Assembly: GCA_019307815.1 (NCBI GenBank)
Contig: JAFDIV010000001.1
Span: 1 to 64,000, forward strand
Direction: 5' to 3'
Source: Deltaproteobacteria bacterium
Lineage (GTDB): Bacteria; Desulfobacterota; DSM-4660; Desulfatiglandales; Desulfatiglandaceae
DNA: 64,000 nt
Shown here piece after piece: positions 52,388 to 64,000 of the stretch. The notes under the pieces were generated by a model, which did not search any database, was not told the origin of the DNA, and was given only the letters and a program-made list of their open reading frames with translations. Within the stretch, counting starts at the first letter, position 1. Each line of letters begins with the position of its first letter. A program made the position numbers and the translations under genes.

Positions 52388-52513
52388 TTGTTATCACTAA
52401 ATATGGGGATCATCCCTGTGATCAGTTAACCTTTAGTAGCCCTGTTGGGATCCTCTGGGCCTGCCACCTTGGACCATTACGGGGTGGGAAGATGGGAGAT
52501 GAAAGCACTGGAC

Positions 52514-56021
<3,508 letters not shown>

Positions 56022-56239
56022 TACGGCTCTCCTTTTTCAAGTTCATACTTATTATTGTTGTTTATATTTATAATAAGGATATAATCATAGTAAAGGGCCT
56101 AGAAATGTCGATAATACAATTAACCTATTAAAAATCAAAGGTATTTTCCTATGCATCCTTTCTACATTTTTTTAAATGGGCTGATATGGCCCTAAATTCT
56201 TCTAATACTTTATTATATCAGAATTCTTAAGAAGTTACA
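56022..56239. other. AT-rich dnaA-dnaN intergenic region
   Basis: 218 bp, very AT-rich, with A/T runs and no DnaA box matching TTATNCACA. It may carry the dnaN promoter. It is a possible unwinding region only by location. Confidence 0.35.
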
Positions 56240-57544
56240 TTATATTAATGCATCTCTAAGGCGCTTGATATGTTCTTGGAGATTTCGATCATTTCTTATT
56301 TTATTTTCAATACTCCGAATAGCGTAAAGCATACTAGAATGGTTTTTCTTTCCAAATCCCTTTGCTATTTCTTTCAAAGATAGCCCCAATAACTCCTTAC
56401 AGAGATAAATGGCCACGTGTCTTGGGTAACAAATCCGCTTCTCACGCTTATCAGAAGCCAACTCAGAAGGAGATACGCCAAAGTGTTCTGCCACCACTCC
56501 TTGGATTTGAGCGATAGTCAAGGTATCTGAAGTAAGGTGTTTAGTAACTCTTTTTATATCTGTTAATTCAATAGGTTGTCTATTTTCACGATTGAGCTGA
56601 GACACACAATCCAATATATTCAAAAGGGTGCTGAGATCATCGGTAAGGGTTGTAAGATAGAAAAGCACATCATCGGCCAGTGGTCCAACCTGATCGGCTG
56701 CCCTTCTTTCTAAAATCATTAACTTGGTTTGATGGTCAAGTGCCGGTATTTCGGCCAAAATGCCTGCACCCAAACGGGAGGCAAGATTCCGATTTAAGTT
56801 GTCCATAGACGCGGGCGATCGGTTTGCGGCAAAAAGCAAGGGCTTTTTGTGTGCGAGAAAATGATCGCATATGGATAGTAGTTCCGTTTGGACTATTGGG
56901 TAATCAGTAAGGTGCTGAATGTCATCTAAGATAAATAGATCCAAAGAAATAAATTGACTTCTAAGTCTTTCAATCTGATCCTGACTTTTTGCGGCAGAGG
57001 AAAGGTGGGATATAAATTTTTTAGAAGAAATATATCCCACCTTTAGTGAGGGGTTGTTTTGGCTTATGCGATTGCCCACCGCGTGGAGCAAGTGTGTTTT
57101 ACCCACTGTTAATGGGCCAAAGATAAAGAGTGGGTTGAACTGCTGGCCACAGGATTCAGCAAAGGTGAGGGCAGAAGCATATGCAAATCTATTTTTATTA
57201 TCTGGAATAAAAGTCTCAAAGGTATACTTTTGATTGAATGCCGATTGAAAAACCGGTGGTAAGGAGCTAGGTAGAGGAATTTTGGGACTTATGCTGTTGG
57301 AGCCATATGTAAAACATATATCAGGTCGGTAACCACATATTTTATAGATTGCACTTTGAATAGCCTCAAGGAATCGCTCCTTCAGCCAGATGGCTACAAA
57401 TCTATTAGGAACGTGAATAACGGCCTGGTTTTGGTCAAGTGCCTTTAACTGGGTGTGAAAGAACCACGGGTCCACGTGGGCAGGGTCATAGTTTGTGCGG
57501 ATTATTTGGATGACATGCTTCCATATGTCTTTTTTTTTTGGCAT
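56240..57544 (-). CDS. dnaA: Chromosomal replication initiator DnaA, copy 2
   Basis: 434 residues. Domain I: MPKKKDIWKHVIQIIRTNYD. The AAA+ region has Walker A GPLTVGKTHLLHAVG, Walker B LFILDDIQHL (intact Asp-Asp), sensor I LLFAANRSP and the arginine finger in LASRLGAGI. Domain IV has REKRICYPRHVAIYLCKELL and GKKNHSSMLYAIRSIENKI, the duplex-DNA-binding signature with Asn for Asp. It is directly upstream of dnaN-gyrB-gyrA, the canonical origin arrangement, so it is the better candidate for the main initiator than the 44,052 paralogue. Confidence 0.93.
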   Translation of the reverse strand: MPKKKDIWKHVIQIIRTNYDPAHVDPWFFHTQLKALDQNQAVIHVPNRFVAIWLKERFLEAIQSAIYKICGYRPDICFTYGSNSISPKIPLPSSLPPVFQSAFNQKYTFETFIPDNKNRFAYASALTFAESCGQQFNPLFIFGPLTVGKTHLLHAVGNRISQNNPSLKVGYISSKKFISHLSSAAKSQDQIERLRSQFISLDLFILDDIQHLTDYPIVQTELLSICDHFLAHKKPLLFAANRSPASMDNLNRNLASRLGAGILAEIPALDHQTKLMILERRAADQVGPLADDVLFYLTTLTDDLSTLLNILDCVSQLNRENRQPIELTDIKRVTKHLTSDTLTIAQIQGVVAEHFGVSPSELASDKREKRICYPRHVAIYLCKELLGLSLKEIAKGFGKKNHSSMLYAIRSIENKIRNDRNLQEHIKRLRDALI

Positions 57545-57650
57545 AATGTTTAAATAAGAAGGAACATAGCTGGAAATATGTGCGAATACTATTAAACTTA
57601 CTAAGGAATTTCAACCAAAATCGGAAAAAACCGCAACGGAGGATTTGACC

Positions 57651-58397
57651 ATGTATTCAGTTGCATTTGCGGGTAAAGGGGGGACAGGGAAGACTACATT
57701 GGCCGGACTGCTGATTCGTTATTTAATTGAAAAGGGAAAAACCCCGGTGCTCGCTGTGGATGCAGATGCCAATGCAAATCTTAATGAAGTTCTTGGACTG
57801 GAGGTTCATGAGACCTTGGGAGAGGCTAGGGAACAGATGAAAAAGGGTGTGGGCAGTGGAATGACAAAAGATGTGTTTATGGAGATGAAGGTCCAGGAGG
57901 CAATAGTGGAGGCTGATGGATATGATTTGCTCGTAATGGGCCGACCAGAAGGTGCAGGATGTTATTGTGCGGCCAATGCTCTGCTTACCCGATACCTGGA
58001 TAGGCTTGTGGGAAACTATAACTATATTGTCATGGATAATGAGGCGGGTATGGAGCATTTAAGTAGGCTTACTACGAATAATATTGATGCCTTGGTGGTG
58101 GTATCTGACGCCACAAGGCGCGGTCTTCAGGCCGCCTCGCGAATATTGAACCTGGCCGTGGAATTGAAATTAAATATTAAGGAAAAATTTGTTCTTGTTA
58201 ATCTTGCCAAAGATGGTCAGAGTGAAGGTATTAACGAGGCAGCCGAGGCATTTGGCCTGGATATTCTTGGGGTTGTTCCAGAGGACCCAGAGATCAGAGA
58301 GTTTGATCTTGAGGGTCGTCCTACGATCCAACTGCCGGCTGACAATAAGGCCTTAACAACGGCCTATGAAATTTTCGATCGACTAATGGACTCTTAG
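57651..58397 (+). CDS. cooC: CooC-type nickel-inserting ATPase for CODH/ACS
   Basis: 248 residues from ATG 57,651, placed 8 bases after GGAGG; a TTG two codons earlier is too close to that site. The deviant Walker A is AFAGKGGTGKTTLAGLLIRY, with AVDADANANLNEVLG and the metal-binding CxC pair in EGAGCYCAAN. SIMIBI-class dimeric ATPase that loads Ni into the CODH C-cluster or ACS A-cluster. It heads the acs operon, 323 bp before acsD. Confidence 0.92.
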   Translation: MYSVAFAGKGGTGKTTLAGLLIRYLIEKGKTPVLAVDADANANLNEVLGLEVHETLGEAREQMKKGVGSGMTKDVFMEMKVQEAIVEADGYDLLVMGRPEGAGCYCAANALLTRYLDRLVGNYNYIVMDNEAGMEHLSRLTTNNIDALVVVSDATRRGLQAASRILNLAVELKLNIKEKFVLVNLAKDGQSEGINEAAEAFGLDILGVVPEDPEIREFDLEGRPTIQLPADNKALTTAYEIFDRLMDS

Positions 58398-58509
58398 GTG
58401 CAAGGCTAGATAGGTTCAACTATTCAATATGTAGTATAAAGAAAGAAGATCACACAATATATTGGACTTTTTTTCTAGCTAAACCTGTCCAAATTATTGT
58501 AGAAATTGC

Positions 58510-58538
58510 TTGACAAGGATTGATTCATCGTCTATTTT
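58510..58538 (+). promoter_or_regulatory. Strong sigma70-type promoter upstream of acsD
   Basis: TTGACA (58,510-58,515), exact 17-bp spacer, TATTTT (58,533-58,538). Expected transcription start near 58,545, which is only about four bases before the terminator-like hairpin at 58,549. Confidence 0.6.
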
Positions 58539-58548
58539 AGTGCTCCGG

Positions 58549-58573
58549 TTACCTCTATAGAGGTAATTTTTTT
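58549..58573 (+). terminator. Intrinsic terminator or attenuator in acsD leader
   Basis: TTACCTC (58,549-58,555), loop TATA, GAGGTAA (58,560-58,566), then seven T (58,567-58,573). It is a compact, complete rho-independent terminator. It could end cooC transcription, or act on transcripts from the promoter at 58,510. The rest of the leader to 58,719 contains a small GACC-TAAA-GGTC stem-loop (58,604-58,615) and no riboswitch class I recognise. Confidence 0.75.
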
Positions 58574-58719
58574 GTCGTGGTTTGTTATATTTTTCACAAC
58601 TTGGACCTAAAGGTCTTTGCAGGCTAATAACTTTCAAGGCTGATAGGTTAAAGCCGGCGTTTGTATTACAGGGAAGGAATCTTTTGTACCTGAAGTAAAT
58701 ACTAGAAGGAGGGATAAAA

Positions 58720-60321
58720 TTGGCTTTTGAGATTCCCAAACAAACCTATTCTGGAAGCATAGGAGAGGTGGTTATTGGTGCGGGCGAAGGGGCCATCACT
58801 CTTGGTGGGCAGACGGCCTACCCATTTCATCTGTTCGAAGGAGAAATGCCGAATCCTCCCAAGATCGCAATGGAAATTTGGGACTACGATCCTTCGGAAG
58901 AATGGCCAGCTTCAGCACTGGAGCCATTTAAAGATGTGGTGTCATCGCCCGAGGCATGGGCAAAGAAGTGTGTTGAGGAATACGGTGCGGACATCATAGT
59001 TATTCAGATGAAGAGCACGGATCCTAATGGTATGGATAGGAGCCCTGATGAGGCCGCAGAGGTAGTTAAAAAGGTTGCTGATGCGATCAATGTGCCCCTC
59101 GTAGTATGGGGTACGGCCAACAATCAGAAGGATGAAGAGGTTCTTAGAAAGGTTTGTGAGGTCTGCGAAGGCAAAAATGTGGCCTTGTCTCCCGTGGAGG
59201 AAGGCTGCTACAAGGGTGTAGGTGCTACAGCGCTGGCCTATCACCACACGATTGTGGCCTCTACACCTATTGATGTGAACCTTGCTAAACAGCTCAATAT
59301 TCTGCTTGAGAACCTGGGGGTATCCCTAAAAAACATCCTAATTGATCCTACTATTGGAGGTCTGGGCTACGGGCTGGAATACAGCTATTCGGTTATGGAG
59401 CGGATTCGGATGGCGGCCTTGACACAGGAGGATGACAAGCTCCAGGTACCTATTATTTGTAACATCGCCAATGAGATTTGGAAATGTAAGGAGGCGGGTG
59501 AAGGTATAGAAGAGGCCCCTACCATGGGAGATCCTGAAAAGAGGGCTATCCTTATGGAGATTGTGGCCGCTGTGTGTTACCTGATGGCCGGTGGCGATGT
59601 GGTGATCTTGAGGCATCCTGAAAGCGTGCGTATCATCCGATCCTTTATTGATTTAATGATGAATGGTGGTATGGCCACAGACATTGAAGGGATTTCCAAG
59701 TCACTTGCATACGAAGAGGCCGATCTACTGGCCATAGCCCCAGAGCCAAATCTGGATTTTGGAGCTGAGGAAGTCCCTGCCAAGAAAGAAGTGAAAAAGC
59801 CCGCGAAAAAGGAGAAGCCAGCCGAAGCAAAGCCAAAAGAGCCTCCAAAGGAGAAAAAGGCTAAGCCAGAGGCCAAGCCTAAGGAAAAAGTGGTGGAGCT
59901 AAAGCCTAAAGAGGAAAAGAAAGAGGAGGTAAAGGCAGAGCCTGAGGCCAAGGTAGAAGAGGATTTGAAGAAGAAGGCAGAGGAAGAGGCCAAGGCTAAA
60001 GCAGAGGCTGAAGCAAGGGCTAAGGCAGAAGCCGAAGCCAAGGCCAAGGCAGAGGCCGAGGCAAAGGCAAGAGCAGAAGAGGAGGCTAAGAAGAAGGCAG
60101 AAGAAGAGGCTAAGGCCAAGGCAGAAGCCGAAGCCAAGGCTAAAGCAGAGGCTGAGGCAAAGGAGAAAGCAGATTTGGAGGAACTTCGAAAGAAGAGGGC
60201 ACAGGCCCTTAAAAAGGCAGAGAAGAAGCCTGCCAAGAAGGAACCAGAAGCTCCTGCAGAAGGGCTCAGCCAATTGGAAAAATTTATCGCTTATCTGGAT
60301 CATATTCACAGAAGGGCTTAG
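58720..60321 (+). CDS. acsD: CO dehydrogenase/acetyl-CoA synthase delta subunit (CFeSP small subunit) with long charged tail
   Basis: 533 residues from TTG 58,720, which follows GAAGGAGGGA. Residues 1-345 are the TIM-barrel AcsD/CdhD core (YSGSIGEVVIGAGEGAITLG, YGADIIVIQMKSTDPNG, LIDPTIGGLGYGLEYSYSVM, CYLMAGGDVVILRHPESVRI), which with AcsC carries methylcorrinoid to ACS. Residues about 350-512 are an A/E/K-rich low-complexity stretch of (K/R)AEAEAKAKAEAE-type repeats, predicted as a long single helix, ending in a distinct LEKFIAYLDHIHRRA. Moorella AcsD is about 320 residues, so the tail is extra. Confidence 0.93.
   Translation: MAFEIPKQTYSGSIGEVVIGAGEGAITLGGQTAYPFHLFEGEMPNPPKIAMEIWDYDPSEEWPASALEPFKDVVSSPEAWAKKCVEEYGADIIVIQMKSTDPNGMDRSPDEAAEVVKKVADAINVPLVVWGTANNQKDEEVLRKVCEVCEGKNVALSPVEEGCYKGVGATALAYHHTIVASTPIDVNLAKQLNILLENLGVSLKNILIDPTIGGLGYGLEYSYSVMERIRMAALTQEDDKLQVPIICNIANEIWKCKEAGEGIEEAPTMGDPEKRAILMEIVAAVCYLMAGGDVVILRHPESVRIIRSFIDLMMNGGMATDIEGISKSLAYEEADLLAIAPEPNLDFGAEEVPAKKEVKKPAKKEKPAEAKPKEPPKEKKAKPEAKPKEKVVELKPKEEKKEEVKAEPEAKVEEDLKKKAEEEAKAKAEAEARAKAEAEAKAKAEAEAKARAEEEAKKKAEEEAKAKAEAEAKAKAEAEAKEKADLEELRKKRAQALKKAEKKPAKKEPEAPAEGLSQLEKFIAYLDHIHRRA
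59800..60225 (+). repeat. A/E/K low-complexity coding repeat in acsD
   Basis: GCCAAGGCAGAGGCC-like units repeat with slight variation through the 3' third of acsD, encoding alternating KAEAEAKAKAEAE blocks; the reverse strand gives a spurious long frame of Ala, Ser and Phe repeats. Internal near-identity suggests expansion by slippage or unequal recombination. Confidence 0.85.
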
Positions 60322-60382
60322 AAAAGCAGGTTTGGTCGTTATAGATCGAACTCAGACCTCTTAAGAAGGGAGGAAGGATTTT

Positions 60383-62599
60383 ATGTCAAAGTTAGTAGCG
60401 TTTGCAGCAATTCAGGGAGCCTATAATATAGTAGCAAAGGCAGAAGGAAAGTACAAAAGGGCCTTAGAGACCTATGGTGGAAGCCAAAAATTGGAATTTC
60501 CCAACACAGCCTATTACTTACCCATTATTTATTCGCTGACAGGCATGAAGGTGACAGATCTGGATTCGGCCAGGAAGCCGCTTGAACTGGCACGAAAACT
60601 GTTACCCCCTCATATCAAGAAGGACTGCCATGTGCCTTACCTGGGGCCTTTACTCGATGCGGGTATGGCCGCGCTTTTTGCTGAGGAGATAGTGGAGGCG
60701 ATTAGGTATGTGGAAGATCCTGATTTCTACCAACCCTGCGTTGAGGAACCCGATATTGAGAATGGTAAGATCTGGCTTGGTGCAGCCGACGATACCATCA
60801 TGAGGAAGCGTGGCGTGGAGTTTGTAGATGGCACTGCACCAGGATTTGCGGCCATAGTGGGTGCAGCTCCTGATCCGGAGACCGCTAAGAAGATCGCAGA
60901 GGAATATCAGGTAAAGACAATTTATGTGTTTATGGCTGCCAACCAAAACGGCACAACATTTGCCGAACAGCTAATAGAGGCAGGAGTGCAGATCGGCTGG
61001 AACACCCGTTTGGTGCCTTTTGGTCCGGATATCTCTGCCGCGGTCTTTGCCCTTGGTTTTGCTAATAGGGCGGGAATGTCATTCGGTGGCATTGAGCCTG
61101 GAGATTATAAAAAACAATTGGCCTATCAAAAGAATCGTATATTTGCATTCGTTAACGCATTGGGAGACGTGAATGCCGAGTGGGCTGCTAATGCTGCAGG
61201 GGCTGTCAACTGGGGATTTCCTACAATAGCCGATACGGATATCCCAGAGATCCTGCCCACTGGAGTATGCACCTATGAGCATGTCGTTGCAAATGCCCCT
61301 CATGATCAGATCGTTTCCAAGTCCATTGAAATACGTGGTCTCAAGGTCACGGTTGCCAAGGTGGATATTCCATTGGCATATGGTCCTGCCTTCGAAGGTG
61401 AGAGGGTGCGGAAAGACGACCTGTATCTGGAGATGGGCGGAGGCAAGACACAGTGTACCGAGCTTTGCAAGATGGCTGAAATGAATGAAATCGAGGATGG
61501 CAAGGTTGAAGTAATTGGGCCGGATATAAAAGATGTCAAAGGAGGCGACAAGCTCCCCCTTGGCATTTATGTCCAGGTGGCTGGCAGGAAAATGCAGGCG
61601 GATTTTGAGCCCATTCTTGAGAGGCAAATTCATCATCTGATTAACTATGCGCAGGGAATAATGCATATAGGGCAGAGGGACATCTCATGGATAAGGGTTA
61701 GTAGGTCCGCAATTGAAAAGGGCTTTACATTGAAGGATATCGGTGTGATTTTACATGCCAAGTTTCACCAAGACTTTTCCAATATTTTGGATAAAGTCCA
61801 GGTAACCCTTTATACGAAGAAGGAAGATGTGGATGAACTCACTAAGCGGGCTAGGGAAGAATACAGGATGCGCGATGAGCGCGTTGAGAAGATGACCGAT
61901 GAGACAACCGAAATTTTTTACTCATGTACTCTTTGTCAATCCTTCGCACCAACACACGTGTGCGTGGTAAGCCCTGAGAGAACAGGGCTTTGTGGTGCCT
62001 ATAACTGGATGGACTGCAAGGCCTCCTATGAAATCAATCCTACGGGGCCAAACCAGCCGGTGCCTAAAGGTGAAGTCATTGACCCAAAACTGGGCCAGTG
62101 GAAAGGTGTTAATGAATTCGTTTATAAGGCCTCCCGTCAGGCCATAGACCATTACAATTTCTACAGCGTGGTCCACGATCCCATGACGACCTGCGGTTGC
62201 TGTGAATGTATCTGTGTTGTACTACCTGGGTGCAATGGCGTTATGACTGTTCACAGAGACTATTACGGGCAAACGCCTTGTGGAATGAAATTTAGTACTC
62301 TTGCTGGGATGATTGGTGGAGGACAGTCCACTCCTGGGTTTGTGGGCCACTCCAAATTTAATATAACCCAGCGGAAGTTCATTATAGGCGACGGTGGTCT
62401 GCTTCGGATGGTATGGATGCCCAAGGCCTTGAAGGAGGAGATCCGGGAGAGGTTGATTAAGCGGGGTGAGGAGTTGGGCGTTCCAGATCTGATTGCCAGG
62501 ATCGCAGACGAGACGGTAGGGATCACTGAGGAAGAGATCTTGCCGTTCCTTAAGGAAAAGGATCATCCTGCACTTAAAATGGAACCTATTGTTGGGTAA
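60383..62599 (+). CDS. acsB: Acetyl-CoA synthase (ACS), beta subunit of CODH/ACS
   Basis: 738 residues, bacterial full-length type with the N-terminal CODH-contact domain. The A-cluster ligands are visible: C515 and C518 (SCTLCQSF), C527 (THVCVV), C537 (TGLCGAY), and the CGC bridge C604-G605-C606 in TTCGCCECIC, matching the Ni-Ni-4Fe4S site. It joins CO, a methyl group from CFeSP and CoA into acetyl-CoA, or runs in reverse. AGAAGGGAGGA precedes ATG. It lies between acsD and acsC in one operon. Confidence 0.97.
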   Translation: MSKLVAFAAIQGAYNIVAKAEGKYKRALETYGGSQKLEFPNTAYYLPIIYSLTGMKVTDLDSARKPLELARKLLPPHIKKDCHVPYLGPLLDAGMAALFAEEIVEAIRYVEDPDFYQPCVEEPDIENGKIWLGAADDTIMRKRGVEFVDGTAPGFAAIVGAAPDPETAKKIAEEYQVKTIYVFMAANQNGTTFAEQLIEAGVQIGWNTRLVPFGPDISAAVFALGFANRAGMSFGGIEPGDYKKQLAYQKNRIFAFVNALGDVNAEWAANAAGAVNWGFPTIADTDIPEILPTGVCTYEHVVANAPHDQIVSKSIEIRGLKVTVAKVDIPLAYGPAFEGERVRKDDLYLEMGGGKTQCTELCKMAEMNEIEDGKVEVIGPDIKDVKGGDKLPLGIYVQVAGRKMQADFEPILERQIHHLINYAQGIMHIGQRDISWIRVSRSAIEKGFTLKDIGVILHAKFHQDFSNILDKVQVTLYTKKEDVDELTKRAREEYRMRDERVEKMTDETTEIFYSCTLCQSFAPTHVCVVSPERTGLCGAYNWMDCKASYEINPTGPNQPVPKGEVIDPKLGQWKGVNEFVYKASRQAIDHYNFYSVVHDPMTTCGCCECICVVLPGCNGVMTVHRDYYGQTPCGMKFSTLAGMIGGGQSTPGFVGHSKFNITQRKFIIGDGGLLRMVWMPKALKEEIRERLIKRGEELGVPDLIARIADETVGITEEEILPFLKEKDHPALKMEPIVG

Positions 62600-62680
62600 C
62601 TGGAAAATGCCTGATCTGGCTCTCCGGTTTCCTTTTTGAACAATATTTTATTTGGTAACGACAGACATGAGGAGTGCGAT

Positions 62681-64000
62681 ATGGGACTAACAGGAATTCA
62701 GATTTTTAAGATGCTGCCCAAGACAAACTGTGGTGAGTGTGGGGTTCCCACCTGCCTTGCCTTTGCCATGAACCTTGCTTCAGGCAAGGCAGAGCTGGAT
62801 GCTTGCCCCTATGTTTCTGATGAGGCAAGAGAAAAGCTCGCTGAAGCCTCTGCCCCTCCAATACGACCCGTTGCTATCGGGGCAGGACCGAGAGCCTTTA
62901 AGGTGGGTGGAGAGCTGGTTCTGTTCAGACACGAAAAGACCTTTTACAACCCCACCGCACTAGGTGTACTTGTTCCATCGGACATTTCCACTGAAGACCT
63001 AGAGACAAAACTCAAGATTTGGAATGCATACCAATTCGAGCGTGTTGGGCTTAATCTGACACCTGAACTGGTGGCACTGAAAGATGTCAATGGTGATAAG
63101 GCCGCGTTTGCTGGAGCCGCAAAGAAGATTGCCGAAGAAAGTGAGTTTGGGCTCGTACTGATGAGTGGAAATGTGGACCTGCTCAAAGAAGCTGCAGAGG
63201 CTACAGCCTTTAAGAGGCCTTTGCTTTATGCAGCCACTGGCGAGAATGTGGAGGATATGGGAAATCTGGCTAAGTCTACAGGACTTCCACTGGCTGTGAA
63301 GGGAAAGGATATGGATGACCTGATTGCACTTAGTGATAAACTCACGGGCATGGGGTTGAAGGACTTGGTGCTTGACTCAGGCTCTAGGGAACTCAAGAAG
63401 GTGTTTGAGGATCAGGTGGCCATTAGAAGGGCTCCTTTGAAGGAGGGTAATCGGTCGCTGGGTTTCCCAACCATAACCTTTCCTTGTGAGATGGCAAGTA
63501 ATCTGGATGTGGAGACCATGATAACCTCCATGCTCATAGCCAAGTATGGTGCAATAGCAATTATGTCTGATTTCAAGGGTGAGAGCCTGTTCCCATTGCT
63601 AGTGGAACGGTTGAATATCTTTACAGACCCACAAAGGCCCATGACAGTTACAGAGGGCATATACGAGATTGGGACACCTGACGAGAATTCTCCAGTCTTG
63701 GTCACAACTAATTTCTCTCTTACCTACTTTATTGTGAGCGGTGAGATTGAGGGCAGTAGGGTGCCTAGCTGGCTACTGATTATGGATACTGAAGGCCTAT
63801 CAGTAATGACTGCCTGGGCGGCTGGTAAGTTCGTTGGTGATGCTGTGGGGATGTTCGTTAAGAAATGTGGCATTGCTGACAAGATTGCTCATAGGAAGGT
63901 GATAATACCGGGTTATGCTGCTGCAATTGTGGGCGACATGGAAGAGGAGTTACCAGACTGGGAAGTGATTGTGGGTCCCAGAGACGCCTCTTTGATTCCC
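62681..64000 (+). CDS. acsC: Corrinoid iron-sulfur protein large (gamma) subunit, 3' end beyond window
   Basis: 440 codons visible with no stop; the usual length is about 445. The N-terminus MGLTGIQIFKMLPKTNCGEC continues GVPTCLAFAM...LDACPY, the four-cysteine 4Fe-4S motif that reduces the cobalt. The middle is a TIM-barrel, and the C-terminal part (WAAGKFVGDAVGMFVKKCGI, VIIPGYAAAIVGDMEEELPD) is the corrinoid-binding domain. It accepts methyl from methyl-H4folate and passes it to ACS. GAGGAG lies upstream of ATG. Confidence 0.96.
   Translation, partial: MGLTGIQIFKMLPKTNCGECGVPTCLAFAMNLASGKAELDACPYVSDEAREKLAEASAPPIRPVAIGAGPRAFKVGGELVLFRHEKTFYNPTALGVLVPSDISTEDLETKLKIWNAYQFERVGLNLTPELVALKDVNGDKAAFAGAAKKIAEESEFGLVLMSGNVDLLKEAAEATAFKRPLLYAATGENVEDMGNLAKSTGLPLAVKGKDMDDLIALSDKLTGMGLKDLVLDSGSRELKKVFEDQVAIRRAPLKEGNRSLGFPTITFPCEMASNLDVETMITSMLIAKYGAIAIMSDFKGESLFPLLVERLNIFTDPQRPMTVTEGIYEIGTPDENSPVLVTTNFSLTYFIVSGEIEGSRVPSWLLIMDTEGLSVMTAWAAGKFVGDAVGMFVKKCGIADKIAHRKVIIPGYAAAIVGDMEEELPDWEVIVGPRDASLIP

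Noticed and set aside
58574-58719. Riboswitch (cobalamin, SAM or THF) in the acsD leader
   Set aside because: None of the conserved core strings of these classes is present; only small stem-loops are seen.
59577-60236. 219-codon minus-strand frame rich in Ala, Ser, Phe and Leu
   Set aside because: It is the reverse-strand shadow of the acsD A/E/K repeat; composition follows from the repeat and there is no ribosome site.

Overview
The window looks like a chromosomal segment of an anaerobic bacterium of the Desulfobacterota (former Deltaproteobacteria) type. The grounds are a bacterial CODH/acetyl-CoA synthase operon (cooC, acsD, acsB, acsC) with CooT, HypE and a RACo-like corrinoid activator, two HAAT-family ABC transporter plus acyl-CoA ligase operons, DUF3842-CooT, an M16C protease, and two dnaA paralogues near dnaN-gyrB-gyrA. 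The taxonomic call is inference from gene content. No rRNA, tRNA or CRISPR array was seen.

Layout. 1-2,885 is an accessory graveyard: the 3' end of a group II intron (domains V/VI), a RelE-like toxin-antitoxin pair, a small ORF plus nucleotidyltransferase pair bracketed by integron attC-like sites, a truncated second copy of the antitoxin, an IS256-family transposase remnant and an HK97-type phage capsid pseudogene. 2,888-9,818 is an XRE-cupin regulator followed by a complete branched-chain-amino-acid-type ABC transporter (substrate-binding protein, two permeases, two ATPases) and an AMP-forming acyl-CoA ligase. 10,022-17,936 holds a cold-shock protein, FtsH, a B12-binding radical SAM protein, a secreted DUF2141-like protein, an FAD amine-oxidase-like enzyme and an alpha/beta hydrolase. 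18,388-26,122 is a second, independently organised transporter/ligase operon headed by a TetR regulator. 26,144-26,883 holds hicBA. 27,199-38,232 is a run of + strand genes: M16C peptidase, RACo-like protein, Hsp20/CbpM, M19 dipeptidase, Dus, an IspH-UbiA fusion and a glycosyltransferase.

38,379-57,544 is the origin-proximal region: cooT-DUF3842, parB-parA with one parS, hypE, ddl, a 741-bp intergenic region and dnaA copy 1, then usp and GAF genes, and on the minus strand dnaA copy 2-dnaN-gyrB-gyrA-gpsA-birA-glyoxylate/hydroxypyruvate reductase, without recF in the usual place. 57,651-64,000 is the Wood-Ljungdahl carbonyl-branch operon; the last gene, acsC, runs off the window.

How it fits together. 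The Ni and corrinoid functions (CooC, CooT, HypE, RACo-like protein, ACS, CFeSP) point to C1 metabolism through the reductive or oxidative acetyl-CoA pathway. The two transporter-ligase operons probably import and CoA-activate organic acids. The most unusual signals are: (1) 19-30 bp CCTGCC...GGCAGG palindromes lying as clean insertions inside other sequences, including a transposase gene where two copies split the same ATA/GAYGGC context; (2) a roughly 165-residue K/E/A-rich helical tail on the CFeSP small subunit; (3) a promoter placed directly in front of an intrinsic terminator upstream of acsD; (4) two diverged dnaA genes; and (5) the degraded cassette/intron/phage locus.
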